From positions 852,001-916,000 of the forward strand of contig CM022673.1 of the NCBI GenBank assembly GCA_012295275.1: a DNA stretch of 64,000 nt, in the 5' to 3' direction. This document shows positions 35,611-49,834 of this stretch, piece after piece (position 1 is the stretch's first letter; each line of letters begins with the position of its first letter). The DNA is from Chrysomallon squamiferum. Its lineage: Eukaryota; Mollusca; Gastropoda; Neomphalida; Peltospiridae. The position numbers and the translations under genes are program-made. Below the pieces are notes generated by a model. It saw only the letters and a list, made by a program, of their open reading frames with translations, searched no databases and was not told the DNA's origin.

Positions 35611-35732
35611 CTATGTATGTAGTTTAGGATTTTGAATATTCTCTGTCTTATGCACGTCTGAATAGACTCTGCACACAGACAATATTAGAGAACGGAATGG
35701 CGCAGGAGGACAAAGTCCAGTCACGACTTCAC
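35611..35732 (-). mobile_element. SINE body fragment, head missing
   Basis: Near-identical copy of 8325-8445, part of the large duplicated block and not an independent insertion. Confidence 0.6.
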
Positions 35733-35940
35733 ATGTATGTTTATATTTATGTATGTATGTATATATGTATGTATCTATGTATGTATGTAAGTATGTATGT
35801 ATGTATGTATGTATGTTTATGTGTATGTATGTATGTACATATGTATGTACGTACGTATGTATGTATGTATGCATGCATGCATGTATGTATGTATGTATGT
35901 ATGAATGTGTGTATTTAAGTTTGTTTGTATGTATGTTTTC
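35733..35940. repeat. (ATGT)n microsatellite
   Basis: Same interruptions in the same order as 8446-8655, so copied as part of the block. Confidence 0.9.
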
Positions 35941-38090
35941 TGAGGAATGTTTTATTTTTTGGAAACTGATTTTAATATACTTCTGTATTGAAGTTTAGTA
36001 CACTTGCTCCAGGTTACACCGAAGGAACCGAAATTAAAATATTAATCAGCCTTTGAAAGAAATACAGAAAACGTATTGCTTCAGTTCGCTAGCACAAAAG
36101 TATTACGTGTAAAAGAAGAACCACACGATTTTGAGTGAAATAAACGTCTCACGTGAGCGATTTTGTAAAGCTGCTTATTTAAAAAAAAACGCTTTTGAAG
36201 CGTGTTGCCATAAAATATAAATGAAAGAACACAAAACACTCTCTTGCAACTGTATTCTATCTGATCTTTTCTCTCTATTGCGTAACGTGTCAAAAGTTCA
36301 CTGTTATCTGTTTAATATTCACTGTGTATGTGTTTATCATATGTGTATGCATATATGTATCTAGGTATCTGTGTATATATGTATGTATGTATACATATTT
36401 TACCGAATTCATACAGAGGAAGAAACAAACAAAAAGATTTAGTTTATTGAGGAACATTTAATTATTTGGGAATTAATTTAAATAAAGTACAAGAATTTCT
36501 GTACTGAAGATTACTATACTTGCTCCAGGTTATTCCGACCTAACTTAATTATTATTTAAGGAATTTAATTCAGTACACCAGTGCTGTTATCAGCCTTTGA
36601 AAGAAATACACAAAATGTATTGCATCAGTTCACTAGCACAAAAGTGTTACCTGTAAAGGAAAAAACCCTCGATATTGAGTGAAATAAACGTCTCACATTG
36701 CATGCGATTTTTTAAAGCTGCTTATTTAAAAAACGCGTTTTTAAGCGTGTTGCCATCAAATATCAAAGGACACTAAGCTTGGATCTATAAAAGATAAAAA
36801 ATCACTATCAGTAAAAGTTAATAAAGAATATGTTCAATAAGTCATTCTTTTCTGAAAGAAATTTTTAAATATGTAGTGTCGAAGGTCCTCAGATAGAAGC
36901 TGAATGTTTACTATTAAACTCTCATATAATGTCTTTCACAATAATTTATCTCAACATGCGTTTTTCTAGATACGCTTTCTTTAATAAAATATGATCTTAT
37001 TAAAAGCTGATGAGACAGAAATAAGCCAGTATATATCAGTTTGTAATTCTTCCTTTAAAATATGTTGGCTATTGCTTTTGAAATTCAGAAAGAAGAGATG
37101 TTAAGTAAACGAAATATTAATACGAAAAAGAATAGTTGTGAAAAAAATGTAGCATAGATCCCGCCACCCTTGGCATCTGTGTTTACACAGTGTCGTCCAT
37201 GGGTATGAAAAATAAAAACAAAATTAGCATACTCCCGCCCCTTAACATTTCTGTTCACAGTGTCATCCATGGCTACCATCAGTCTCAGACAATGAAGTAA
37301 CTGATAGCTCCTCCCATTACTAACTCTACCATTGGTCGTTTGTTATTTATGAAAAGTTTGCGCATGTTCGTCACTTTTTCCTTCAGTCAGTATTTTCGGC
37401 TAATAGAGATACTATCTGATACTTTGTTGTTTTCGTCGAATTATATTTCCTATATAAATTATATTTCAATTCATAGAGAGGAAGAAACAAAAAAAAGATT
37501 TAGTTTATTGAGGAACCTTTTATTATTTGGGAATTAATTTAAATAAAGTACAAGAATTTTGTATAACTTCTATACTGAAGATTAGTACACTTGCTCCAGG
37601 TTATTCCGACCTAACTTAATTATTATTTAAGGGATTTAATTCAGTACACCAGTGCTGTTATCAGGCTTTGAAAGAAATACACAAAACGTATTGCATCAGT
37701 TCATTAGTACAAAAGTGTTACATCTAAAGGAAAAACACACGATATTGAGGTCCAAGGTGAGCGATTCTTTAAAGCTGCTTATTTTAAAAACGCTTTTGAA
37801 GCTTGTTGCCATCAAAATATCAAATCACACTAAGCGGGAATGTGTACATGATAAAAACTTTCTGTCAGTAAAAGTTAAGTAAACGAAATATTAATACGAA
37901 AAAGAACAGTTGTGAAAAAAATGTAGCATAGATCCCGCCACCCTTGGCACCTGTCTTTACACAGTGTCGTCCTTGGCTATGAAAAATAAAAACGAAATTA
38001 GCATACTCCCGCCCCTTAACATTTCTGTTTACAGTGTCATCCATGGCTACCATCAGACTCAGACAATGAAGTAACTGATAGCTGCTCCCA
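35941..38090 (+). repeat. R1 copies, inverted R2 and two upstream blocks before G5
   Basis: R1 (35941-36240, hairpin near 36189), R1 (about 36405-36765), inverted R2 (36770-36945), upstream block (37155-37330), R1 (about 37470-37830), upstream block (37925-38090). Matches 8656-10804 but without that copy's many single-base indels. Confidence 0.6.
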
Positions 38091-38099
38091 TTTTTATCT

Positions 38100-38301
38100 C
38101 TACCAATCGTGGTTTCTTATTTATGAAAAGTTTGCGCATGTTCATCACTTTTTCCTCCAGTCAGTATTTTCGCCTAATAGAGATACCACCTGACACTTTG
38201 CTGTTTATTTACACGTTGCCAAACGATCTTTAAACGAATTGAATATTACGTACCACCTCTTGACGATAATAATTTTGTTTTGGCAACAGAGCTGTATAAA
38301 T
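38100..38301 (+). promoter_or_regulatory. G5 core promoter with TATA box
   Basis: TATAAAT at 38295-38301, with GTTGCCAAA and TTTGGCAAC arms intact. ATG at 38380. Confidence 0.7.
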
Positions 38302-38379
38302 GGTTATAACTGAGATACACAAATCATACCACGGACACATTTCAAGACGTTGGAAGGAAAAGCCAAGAAGACGTCAAAG

Positions 38380-40596
38380 ATGAAAGCCTTGTTTCTGGTC
38401 GTTGTTCTAGCAGGTTAGTTTATTGAACATATTTGTAATGCACATCTATGACTGTATATTATCATTATATTTGCATTGTAGGATTAAAATTCTTATTTTA
38501 ATATTAATAATTATATTAATAAGTTATCATTCCTGTGAATAGCTGTAATTTACTACGAGAATATTTTGTTCAATACAACCGTCTGACTGCATCTGCTCAT
38601 TTTCGACTCTATTTACTATTGCAGTCGTGTTGTTGTTTTTTCACAAATAATAGATAGAAAAGTGAAATTTTAGTTTTTCTGTTCTAAACCGAGTCCATTC
38701 ATTTTAGATGTCACCCATAAAATCGGTTCATAAACGTTATTACTATTATTACTATTATTATTAGTAGTAGTAGTACTAGTAGTATTAGTATTAGTATTAG
38801 TACACTTTTTGTGCATCACAGGGATTCTTAGTAAAGAGAAATGACTCAAGATATCCTTTTGTGAACATATTTTAATGTATCTGATGTACAACACACTGAT
38901 CAAGCGATATTATTTCTTTTTCTTCTTTTGTTTCTCCAATTTAGTTCTTACTGGATCAGCACAATCAGAGACGACTACCTGTGAGGCTTGTATTAAAACT
39001 TTCACTGGTGCAACTGCTGATAAGAAGTGCACGTACGTCTTTCTATTTTCATCATTTACGAACATGTTTTTATGATGCTCTGTGTATGTTTCTGCTGAAA
39101 TAATTATATATATATGTATAAATCGTAGGTCTTATTATCTACGTTTCTAATTTAATAATTTCCTTTACTATAGTTATTTGTTTTTAAATGAACATGTAAA
39201 ATGTCCCGTCTATACAGATAATATATTTTTCTATATAACAGAAATATCAGCATATCCTTTTGCTAAATAATAAAAATAACCCTCTAAACAAAATAAAATA
39301 AAATAAAATAAAATAAATTGTTCACGAATTATTATGTATGTACATTTTAGATGCCATCGTTTATATTTTGTACTAATAATTCCGCGCTATTATACAGAAA
39401 CGCACGCACGCACGCACAGATGTACAAGCATACACATATACACGCCAAAACACGTATTGGTAATTATGTAACATCTGTTCATACTGACAGAAATTCACAG
39501 AGAAAATCCAACAAGCTTCTATTAAATAATTTTTCATTTCTTTATCAGAGCGGTTACAACAGCTGCTACATGTCTTCTTGCTGGAACTGATGCCACTTGT
39601 ACTGGACAATCAACCAACACTGCTGAAAAACAGTTAAAAGATGGCACCGACACAGTGTACAAAATATCACAAACTAAAACATGTGGTAAAATATCATAGA
39701 AAAATTACATAAATCATAGTTTTTCCTCTTACTTATCGTCATCATATTAAGTCTTATCAGTCATCAGATGTCCTTAAACTAATATCATTTTTTATTAAGA
39801 TAACAATGCGTTTTATAATGAAAATTAAATGGAAAATAATAATATTGTTTTCAGTAATCCTTCCCATAATCATCATCTTCAGTTTTACAATCATATAGTC
39901 ATGCTTTATCACGCTGTTATGACGATCATCATCATTATTATTAAGACCATATGGTCATCATAATTTCTTCATTATCTTGATCATACCGTCTTGATCATTA
40001 TTTTCATTATCATGGTCATACCGTTATCATCATCATCATCATCATTTTCTTCTTCTTCTTCTTTATAACGATCATGCGTCTTCGTCATTATCATCTCAAA
40101 CCGTTTTGATTATCCTTATCATTTTATGTTAAGTAACATACATTTTATAATGAATATTAAATGAAAAATTATAATATTGCTTTCAGTACTCCTTCCTATA
40201 ATCATCATCTTCACTTTCATGATGATGATGATCATTATTACTATCACACCGTTTTGATCATTCTCATCATCACTGTTATTATTTTGCGTTACAGATCCTG
40301 GAATAACTGATTTGTGTTCATGTCAAGGAGAATATGCTACTAAGGTGGCTTCCAGAACAAGCTCAACATCAAAGGAAACTAAATGCACGTAAGAAGATTT
40401 TAATTTACGCTGACTGTCTGTTTATTTCTTTTTCTGTCTGTCTATCTCTCTGTATATCTGTATAACCACTATAATAATTTAAATTGCTAATTTCTAAAAA
40501 ATGATAATTTTCGTTTTCCCAACTCAGCGATATATAAACACACACAGAAACATTCCTACATACATATATACATACATACATATATACATACATACA

Positions 40597-40629
<33 letters not shown>

Positions 40630-41403
40630 CTAACTGTACGAATAAATGCATGTACACATCGGTGTGTGTAGTTGTTATTGTTTCATGTGTGCCAATCACG
40701 AACACAAAATACTACAAGACATGTGTCTCTGTTATATTTTGTATATGGGGATGTTGCTGATAAAAAACAGATAATGTTAGCTGTATTGTTTCATGTTTTC
40801 TTCATTCAGCGAAGCAAAAGCCTACAAGACCTGTGTAGCTGGAAAAGATGCCGCCATGAAAGCCTGTGATGGAAAAACACTGCAGCCTGCTATTAAAACT
40901 GAAGCCGAGGCAAAGGTTACAGAATTATGTAAGTATTAGTGTTACCATAATTCTGTGCTGTTTTATTCATACATTCTAAATTAATAATTTATTTATATTA
41001 CATTAGTCCAAAATGAAAGAAGTTATTTATTCCAAGGAAAAGGTTACATAATTTTCTAAGTATTTATTTATTTATTATTTATGTATTTACTGATCGATTG
41101 ATTTATTTTGTTTTCCACTGCAAAAAATTTCTTGTCAGATAAGTATAGTTTTAAAAATTAAAATAAAATCTGATATTTAAATTGTAAATTAGTACATGCC
41201 ATCTCAGTATATTAAACTAAGTCTTTTTTTTTTTTTTTAATCTGCAACACACGTAACTGACTGGTTATTAAGTCATTTTCACGTTTCTGTTTTCAGGTGT
41301 TCAAGAGAATCAAGATAACGCAGGAGTTTCTGTCGTTGTTGGAGTCAAGCAGTTTCTTATGATGATCGCTTTGGCTCTGTTTCAGAAATATTTGAAATAT
41401 TAA
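38380..41403 (+). CDS. G5: secreted 12-cysteine two-module protein, intact
   Basis: Exons are 38380-38413, 38945-39032, 39549-39685, 40295-40388, 40810-40928 and 41297-41403, with GT/AG at every junction, for 192 residues. Signal peptide as in G1. Module 1 cysteines are 24, 27, 40, 49, 58, 86 and module 2 cysteines 94, 96, 117, 126, 137, 158. Exon 6 is the long type: it adds a Gln/Asn/Glu/Asp spacer before Ala-Gly and the hydrophobic tail, a layout compatible with a GPI attachment site next to a tail, though the last residues (Lys-Tyr) are polar. No sequon at the G1 positions. It is the undamaged counterpart of G2. The function is unknown. Confidence 0.85.
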
Positions 41404-41694
41404 TGTTTCTCCTTATACGTCAAACTGACGAACTCTTTTTCTCAGTGAAACTCAGAGTTTCTGTTTTGTCATCTGTTTCTAATCATGAACCAATAGACGT
41501 GTTTTGAAATTTATTTTATCCTGACCTAGCAGTAACCAAGTTTTATTTATTATACTTAAATATATATATAATGGATATATGAAGTGAACTGAATTCACTG
41601 AATGCTACATCCACTTTTTTAATTAATGTATTTTATAGTTTTGAGCTAGATGTGAAATAAAATATAAAATTAAATATGATTCTAGTTTCATTTC

Positions 41695-41754
41695 TATATA
41701 ATTCTTCTTCTCCTTCTTCTTCTTATTATTATTATTATTATATAATGTCTTTGC

Positions 41755-41808
<54 letters not shown>

Positions 41809-41949
41809 TGTCTGTCTCTCTGTATGTATGTATGTACGTACGTAAGTATCTTTCTGAAACCCTATGTTTGTATATGTCTGTTTTAGTGTGCATGTTTATG
41901 TAATAATAACAACCACAAAAACAAGACTCCTAGAACTGCTACTACTACA

Positions 41950-42003
<54 letters not shown>

Positions 42004-42010
42004 CATAATC

Positions 42011-42047
<37 letters not shown>

Positions 42048-42272
42048 TAGTAACAACAAAATTAACAATGATAATAATAATAATAAAATTAATAATAATA
42101 AAATGAGCATTACCAGTATTCAGATAAAATGCTTATTCGTTTTTCTCCGTGTTCAACGGTAATTCAGGGCAGATAAATGACGAACTTCTATACCCGGTTT
42201 AACAGTAGTCTCCCTTCTGCATTAGAATCTAAGAAGCTATTATTGTGTCTTTAGTGTCCAAATTAGTTTCGA

Positions 42273-42316
<44 letters not shown>

Positions 42317-43074
42317 CAGTAGCAAAAATTAAGCTTACATGTATCTGACATTACCCACTGCTATCATACAGCTCTGTTAAAACCCGATCGTATTACACAG
42401 AACTGTATGGCCAGCTTTAATCGACTATGTTTAGTTAATACTGTATCACGTGGAATCATCCTTGACCTGATTCGTGATATTTAATGTCTTGTTTCATGTG
42501 TAATATGCCACTAGACGTTTTTATTTGTTGTTGTAACTGCATTGGTTAATTTAGATAATGAATATATTTAACATGTACTGCAAATTTTAGATATCGATGA
42601 GACTTAATTACAATCTGAGCTATCAGAACATGTACAAAAATGGTTAAAGATCCATTTAAGCGGATTTTGTTTATGTTTGTTAATTCAGTTTATGTACAAA
42701 ATGCAAGAGTAGTGTATTATAAGGTAAAGGTGACATTAAATTAGTTTTAACTGATTTAATTGTTTAAGAACAAAGAATTTCAATTGCTTTACACTGTCTG
42801 CTGGCGATTAATTACCGTATCAAATAGGTTAAAATAAAAGTAATTTTATCACAGAAAAGTTAACAGAGATTATTTTTCTTTAACTTAACAAATGACCTTT
42901 CTGAACTTCAAGAGCAACAGCATATCCAGTTTAAAAGAACAAAACAATGAAGTACAAGTCAGTGTTTTCTAAAGGAAAAGCTACAAACTAATAAATATTT
43001 CCAAATTTGTTTCTCATCTTGTCTTAATAAGATCATGTTGTATTACCGAAAATAGAATTCGAGACAGACTTCGA
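41695..43074. other. G5 3' flank: microsatellites and conserved flank
   Basis: AATAAA at 41656-41661 precedes it. TTC/ATT run (41701-41744), TA run (about 41757-41803), AAT runs (about 41952-42045 and 42273-42313), then conserved non-coding flank. Confidence 0.75.
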
Positions 43075-44230
43075 ATTATATTTTCAGTTTCATACTAAAC
43101 ATTTAGCTTCCATTTGAGGACCTTCAACATTGCATATTTAAAATGTTCTTTTAGATAATAATGATTAATTGACTGACAATGCGTTTTGATCATGTACAGA
43201 TCCCGGCCTAGTGTCATTACGTCATCTTGCGACATATATTTCACGTATCGTCCGTCCGTCATCTTTCATTTCATCAGATTTGTTCCTCAGCCTTCTCTCA
43301 CTCTCTCATATCGAGACAATATTAACAAATATTGAACTATAACCAAATGTAATCATCGCTTTCGACAAAGCACGCCATTCTTTAGCAAAATAAGAAAAAC
43401 ATAACCAGGTCTCGTGTATATGCATATATATATCTATAAATGTATGTATGTATGTATGTATGTATGTATGTGTGTATGCGTGTATGCATACATGCATGTA
43501 TGTATTTACATAAACATCTATGTATATATGTACATACGTACGTAAATTAACCTGCATGTTTATGAACTTGCATTTATGCACAGACTGACATAACTGTTTG
43601 CTGCATATGCTTTGAATATCTTTTTTAACTCAGATGTTATTCTAAAGAACCCACAGGGAAGACCTGGTTTAATATTCACTGTGTATGTGTTTATCATATG
43701 TGCATGCACATATATATGGAGGTATGTGTGTATATATGTATGTATGTAAATATGTATACTGTTCATATTTTACCCAATTCATAGAGAGGAAGAAAAAAAA
43801 AAAGATTTACTTTATTGAGGAACCTTTTATTATTTGGGAATTAATTTAAATAAAGTACAAGAATTTTGTGTAATTTCTGTACTGAAGATTAGTACACTTG
43901 CTCCAGGTTATTCCGACCTAACTTACTTATTATTTAAGGAATTTAATTCGGTACACCAGTCTGTTATCAGCCTTTGAAAGAAATACACAAAATGTATTGC
44001 ATCATTACACTAGCACAAAAGTGTTACCTGTAAAGGAAAAAACCCTCGATACTGAGTGAAATAAACGTCCTATGCATGCGATTTTTTAAAGAACTTATTT
44101 AGAAAACGCTTTTATAAGCGTGTTGCCATCAAATATAAATGAAAGAACACAAAACACTCTCTTGCAGCTGTATTCTATTTGATCTTTTCTCTCTATTCCG
44201 TAACGTGTCAAAAGTTTTATATATTATTTG
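43075..44230 (+). repeat. R2, ATGT run, R3 and R1 mosaic before G6
   Basis: Near-identical to 17560-18720, including the truncated R2 and the hairpin variant ACGCTT-TTAT-AAGCGT. Confidence 0.65.
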
Positions 44231-44418
44231 TTTGTTATTTATGAAAAGTTTGCGCATGTTGATCACTTTTCCTCCAGTCAGTATTTTCGTCTAACACAGC
44301 TACCACCTGACACTTTGCTGTTTATTTACACGTTGCCAAACAATCTTTAAAAGAAATGAATATTACGTACCACCTCTTGACGATAATAATTTTGTTTTGG
44401 CAACAGAGCTGTATAAAT
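44231..44418 (+). promoter_or_regulatory. G6 core promoter with TATA box
   Basis: TATAAAT at 44412-44418, inverted repeat arms intact, ATG at 44497. The distal CCGCCC block is absent, as for G3. Confidence 0.65.
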
Positions 44419-44496
44419 GGGTAAAACTGAGATACACAAATCATACCACGGACACATTTCAAGACGGTGGAAGGAAAAGCCAAGAAGAAGTCAAAG

Positions 44497-47492
44497 ATGA
44501 AAGCCTTGTTTCTGGTCGTTGTTCTAGCAGGTTAGTTTATTGTACATATGTGTAATGCACATGTCTGACTGTATATTATCATTATATTTGCATCGTAGTA
44601 TTAAAATTCTTATTTTAATATTAATAATTATATTCCATAAATTACTATACCAATGAATAGCAGTAATTTACTACGAGAATATTTTGCTCAATACAACCGT
44701 CTGACTGCATCTGCTCATTTTCGACTGTATTTACTATTGCAGTCGTGTTGTTGTTTTTTCACAAATAATAGAGTAGATAGAAAAGTGAAATTTTAGTTTT
44801 TCTGTTCTAAACCGAGACGATTCATCTTAGATGTCACCCATAAAATCGGTTCATAAATGTTATTACTATTATTCCTATTATTATTGTTGTTATTAATATT
44901 ATTATTAGTAGTAGTAGTATACTTCTTGTGCATCACAGGGATTCTTAGTAAAGAGAAATAACTCAAGATATCCTTTTGTGAACAGATTTTAATGTATCTG
45001 ATGTACAACATACTGATCAAGTGATATTATTTATTTTTCTTCTTTCGTTCTCCAATTTAGTTCTTACTGGATCAGTACAGTCAGAGACGACAACCTGTAA
45101 GACTTGTTATGACACTTTCGCGGCTGCAATTGTTGTATCTTTGGACAGGTGCACGTACGTCTTTCTATTTTCATCATTTACAAACATGTTTTTACGATAA
45201 TCTGTGTATGTATATCGTGGGTCTTATTATGTTCGTTTCTAATTTAATAATTTTTTTTACTATAATTATTTGTTTTTAAATTAACATGTAAAATGTCCCG
45301 TCTATTCAGATAATATATTTTTCTACATAACAGAAATATTAGTATATCCTTTTGCTAAATAATCAAAATAACCCTCTAAAAAAAAAAGTAAAAAAAGAAA
45401 GAAAATAAATTGTTCATGAATTATTATGTATGTACATTTTAGATGTCATCTTTTATATTTCGTACTAATAATTCCGCGCTATTATACACAAAGGCACGCA
45501 AGCACGCACAGATGTGCAGTCAGACACATAGACACTCTAAAACATGTATTGGTAATTATGTAACATCTGTTCATACTGACAGAACTTCACAGAGAAAATC
45601 TGGCAACCTTCTATTAAATAATTTTTCGTTTCTTTCTCAGAGCGGCTACAACAGCTGCTACGTGTCTTCTTGCTGGAACTGATGCCACTTGTACTGGACA
45701 ATCAACCAACACTGCTGAAAAACAGTTAAAAGAGGGCAGCGGCACAGTGTACAGCATTGCAAAAACTCAAAATTGTGGTAAAATATCACAGAAAAATTAC
45801 ATAAATCATTGTTTTGCCTCTTCCTTATCGTCATCATATTAAGTCTTATCAGTCATCAGATGTCCTTAAATTAATATCATTTTTTTATTCAGATAACAAT
45901 GCGTTTTATAATGTAAATTAAATGAAAAATAATAATATTGTTTTCAGTAATCCTTTCCATAATCATCATCTTCACTTTTATGATCATATAGTCATGCTTG
46001 ATCATGCTGTTATGGGAATCATCATCATTATTATTAAGACCATACGGTCATCATCAATTTCTTCATTACCACGATCATACTCTCTTGATCATACCGTCTT
46101 CATCATCATTTTCATTATCATGATCATACCGTTATCATCATCATCTTCTTCTTCTTCTTCTTCTTTATAATGATCATGCGTCTTCGTCATCACCATCACA
46201 AACCGTTTTGATTATCCTTATCATTTTATGTTAAGTAACATACATTTTATATTGAAAATTAAATGAAAAATAATAACATCTTCATTTTCATAATCATATA
46301 GTCATGATGATCATGATGATTATTACGATCACACCGTTTTGATCATTCTCATCATAACTGTGATTATTTTGCGTTACAGATCCTGGAATAACTGATTTGT
46401 GTTCATGTCAAGGAGAATATGCTACTAAGGTGGCTTCCAGAACAAGCACGACATCAAAGGAAACTAAATGCACGTAAGAAGATTTTATTTTACGCTAACT
46501 GTCTGTTTATTTCTTTTTCTGTCTGTCTATCTCTCTGTATATCTGTATAACCCCTGTAATAATTTAAATTGCTAATTTCTAAAAAATGATAATTTTCGTT
46601 TTCCCAACTCAGCGATATATAAACACACACAGAAACATTCCTACATACATATATACATACATACATACATATATACATACATACATACATAAATACATAC
46701 ATACATACATACATATATACATACATAACTGTACGAATAAATGCATGTACACATGGGTGTGTGAAGTTGTTATTGTTTCATGTGTGCCAATCACGAACAC
46801 AAAATACTACAAGACATGTGTCTCTGTTATATATGTATAAATACATATAAGCATATTTTGTATATGGGGGTGTTGCTGATAAAAAACAGATAATGTTAGC
46901 TGTATTGTTTTATGTTTTCTTCATTCAGCGAAGCCAAAGCCTACAAGACCTGTGTAGTTGGAAAAGATGCCGCAATGAAAGCCTGTGATGGAAACACACT
47001 GCAGCCTGCTATTAAAACTGAAGCCGAGGCAAAGGTTACAGAATTGTGTAAGTATTAGTGTTAGCATAATCCTGTTTTGTTTTATTCATACATTCTAAAT
47101 TAATAATTTATTTATATTACATTAGTCCAAAATGAAACAATTTATTTATTCCGAGGAAAATTTTCTAAGTTTCATTTATTTATTATTTATGTATTTACTG
47201 ACCGATTGAGTTATTTAGTTTTCCACTGCAAAAGATTTCTTGTCAGATAAGTATAGTTTTAAAAATTAAAATAAAATCTGATATTTAAATTGTAAATTAA
47301 TATATGCCATCTCAGTATATTAAACTAAGTCTTTTTTTTTAAACTGCAACACACATAACTGACTGGTTATTAAGTCATTTTCACTTTTCTGTTTTGTTTT
47401 CAGGTAATAAAGGAATCTCTGTGGTTCTTGGAGTCAAACAATTTCTGATGATGATCGCTTTGGCTGTGTTTCAGAACTATTTGAAATATTAA
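44497..47492 (+). CDS. G6: secreted 12-cysteine two-module protein, intact
   Basis: Exons are 44497-44530, 45061-45154, 45641-45777, 46380-46473, 46929-47047 and 47404-47492, all GT/AG, for 188 residues. Signal peptide as in the other copies, but with Val for Ala before the cleavage region (Gly-Ser-Val-Gln). Exon 2 codes the same unusual hydrophobic loop as G3 and ends Asp-Arg-Cys. Exon 3 lacks the extra T that breaks G3. Exon 6 is the short type. Exons 1-3 with introns are nearly identical to G3; from just before exon 4 the gene follows another paralogue (Thr-Ser-Thr-Thr-Ser stretch as in G1), so it is mosaic. The function is unknown. Confidence 0.85.
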
Positions 47493-47785
47493 TGTTTGTC
47501 CTGATACGTCAAACTGACGAACTCTTTTCTCTGTAAAACTCACAGTTTCTGTTTTGTCGTCTGTTTCTAATCATGAACCAATAGACGTGTTTTGAAATTT
47601 ATTTTATCCTGACCTAGCAGTAACCAAGTTTTATTTATTATACTTAAATATATATATCTAATGGATATATGAAGTGAACTGAATTCACTGAATGCTACAT
47701 CCATTTTTTAATTAATGTATTTTAAAGTTTTAAGCTAGATGTGTAATAAAATATAAAATTAAATATGATTCTAGTTTCATTTCTA

Positions 47786-47789
<4 letters not shown>

Positions 47790-47839
<50 letters not shown>

Positions 47840-48315
47840 GTAATGTCTTTGCATATATATATATTTTGTCTGTCTCTCTGTATGTACGTATGTATGTATG
47901 TATGTACGTACGTAAGTATCTTTCTGAAACCCTATATTTGTATATGTGTGTTTTAGTGTGTATGTTTATGTAATAATAACAACAAAAACAAGACTCCTAG
48001 TACTGCTACTACTACTATTAATAATGATAATAATAATAATAATAATAGTAACAACAAAATTAACAATGATAATAATAATAATAAAATTAATAATAATAAA
48101 ATGAGAATTACCAGTATTCATATAAAATGCTGGTTCTTATGTAAATTTATTCCGGTTAGGAATGTTCGTTTATCTCCGTGTTCAACGGTCTTTACACCTC
48201 CTTAATTCAGGGGAGATAAATAACGAACTTCTATACCCAGTTTACCAGTAGTCTCCCTTCTGCATTAGAATCTAAGAAGCCATAATTGTGTCTTGAGTGT
48301 CTAAATAACTTTCGA

Positions 48316-48352
<37 letters not shown>

Positions 48353-48360
48353 GTAATACC
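47790..48360. repeat. G6 3' flank microsatellites
   Basis: ATT run (47790-47838), short CTA/AAT runs (48006-48048) and AAT run (48318-48352). The preceding AATAAA (47745-47750) has T for A before it compared with the other copies. Confidence 0.85.
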
Positions 48361-49129
48361 AGTAGCAAAAATTAAGCTTACATGTATCTAAGATTATCCA
48401 CTGTTATCATACAGTTCTGTTCAAACCGGATCGTATTACACAGAATTGTATGGCCAGATTTAATCGCCTATGTTTAGTTATTACTGTATCACGTGGAATC
48501 ATCCTTGACCTGTATCGTGATGTTTAATGTCAGGTTTCACGTGTAATATGCAATTAGACTTTTTATTTGTTGTTGTAACTGCATTGGTTAATTTAGATAA
48601 TGAATATATTTAATATGTACTGCAAATTTTTGATATCGTTGAGACTTAATTACAATCTGAGCTATGTGAACATGTCCAAAAATAGTTAGAGATCCATTTA
48701 AGCGGATTTTGTTTTTGTTTGTTAATTCAGTTTATGTACAAAATGCAAGAGTAGTGTATTATAAAGTAAAGGTGACATTAAATTAGTTTTAACTGATTTA
48801 ATTGTTTAAGAACAAAGAATTTCAGTTGCTTTACACTGTCTGCTAGCGATTAATTACCGTATCAAATAGGTTAAAATAAAAGTAATTTTATCACAGAAAA
48901 GTTAACAGTGATTATTTTTCGTTAACTTAACAAATGACCTTTCTGAATTTCAAGAGCAACAGCATGTCCAGTTTAAAAGGACAAAACAATGAAGTACAAG
49001 TCAGTGTTTTCTAAAGCAAAAGCTACAAACTAATGAATATTTCAAAACAAAATTCTCATCTTATCTTAATAAGATCATGTTGTATTACCGAAAATAAAAT
49101 TCGAGACAGACAGACTTCGAATTATATTT
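48361..49129. other. G6 conserved 3' flank, non-coding
   Basis: Complete version of the flank, without the deletion seen after G3. No gene. Confidence 0.6.
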
Positions 49130-49410
49130 TCAGATTCATACTAAACATTTAGCTTCTATTTGAGGACATTCCACATTGCATATATAAAATTTTCTTTCAG
49201 ATAATAATTATTAATTGACTGACATTGCGTTTTGATCATGTACAGATCCCGGCTTAGTGTCATTACGTCATCTTGCGACATACATTTCACGTATCGTCCG
49301 TCTATCTTTCATTTCATCAGATTTCTTCCTCAGCTTTCTCTCACTCCTCTCTATGGCTTTTCTTCCTTTTTGAGATATAATTTATCCTCTACTTTTCTAA
49401 CCATTAAAAC
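49130..49410 (+). repeat. R2 interspersed repeat
   Basis: R2 with one CGTC unit fewer in the CCGTCCGTC stretch, ending at CTAACCATTAAAA and leading to AAT and GA runs. Confidence 0.7.
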
Positions 49411-49465
49411 AATAATAATAATAATAATAATAATAATGGTAACAATAATAATAATAATAATAATA

Positions 49466-49548
<83 letters not shown>
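49411..49548. repeat. AAT then (GA)n microsatellite
   Basis: AAT run with GGTAAC interruption, then a pure GA run of about 80 bases. A 152-codon open frame crossing it is repeat and R2 sequence, not a gene. Confidence 0.95.
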
Positions 49549-49555
<7 letters not shown>

Positions 49556-49834
49556 AAACTAAGGAAAATAACTCCCAGTGGAAAACAGTTTAAAACTATT
49601 TATCTTCCTCAATCTGTTTGCATTTTAGTGTCTAAAGTGTTTAATTTTTACATATTTAATAGTAATAACCGTATTTGTATGTCCATGTAGGTTTGTATTT
49701 ATTTATGTATGCATGTATTCATGTATGTATGTATCCATGTATGCATGTATGTGTGTATGTTTGCATGTATGCATGTATGTATGTATGCATGTATGTGTGT
49801 ATGTATGCTTGTATGCATCTATGTATGTATGCAT
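49549..49834. repeat. Short intergenic segment and ATGT/ATGC array
   Basis: Same as 23721-24133 but with a shorter tetranucleotide array. Confidence 0.75.

Noticed and set aside
49232-49690. 152-codon open frame with Arg-Glu repeats
   Set aside because: Made of R2 sequence, an AAT run and a GA run. The counterpart at 23290-23720 does not keep it.
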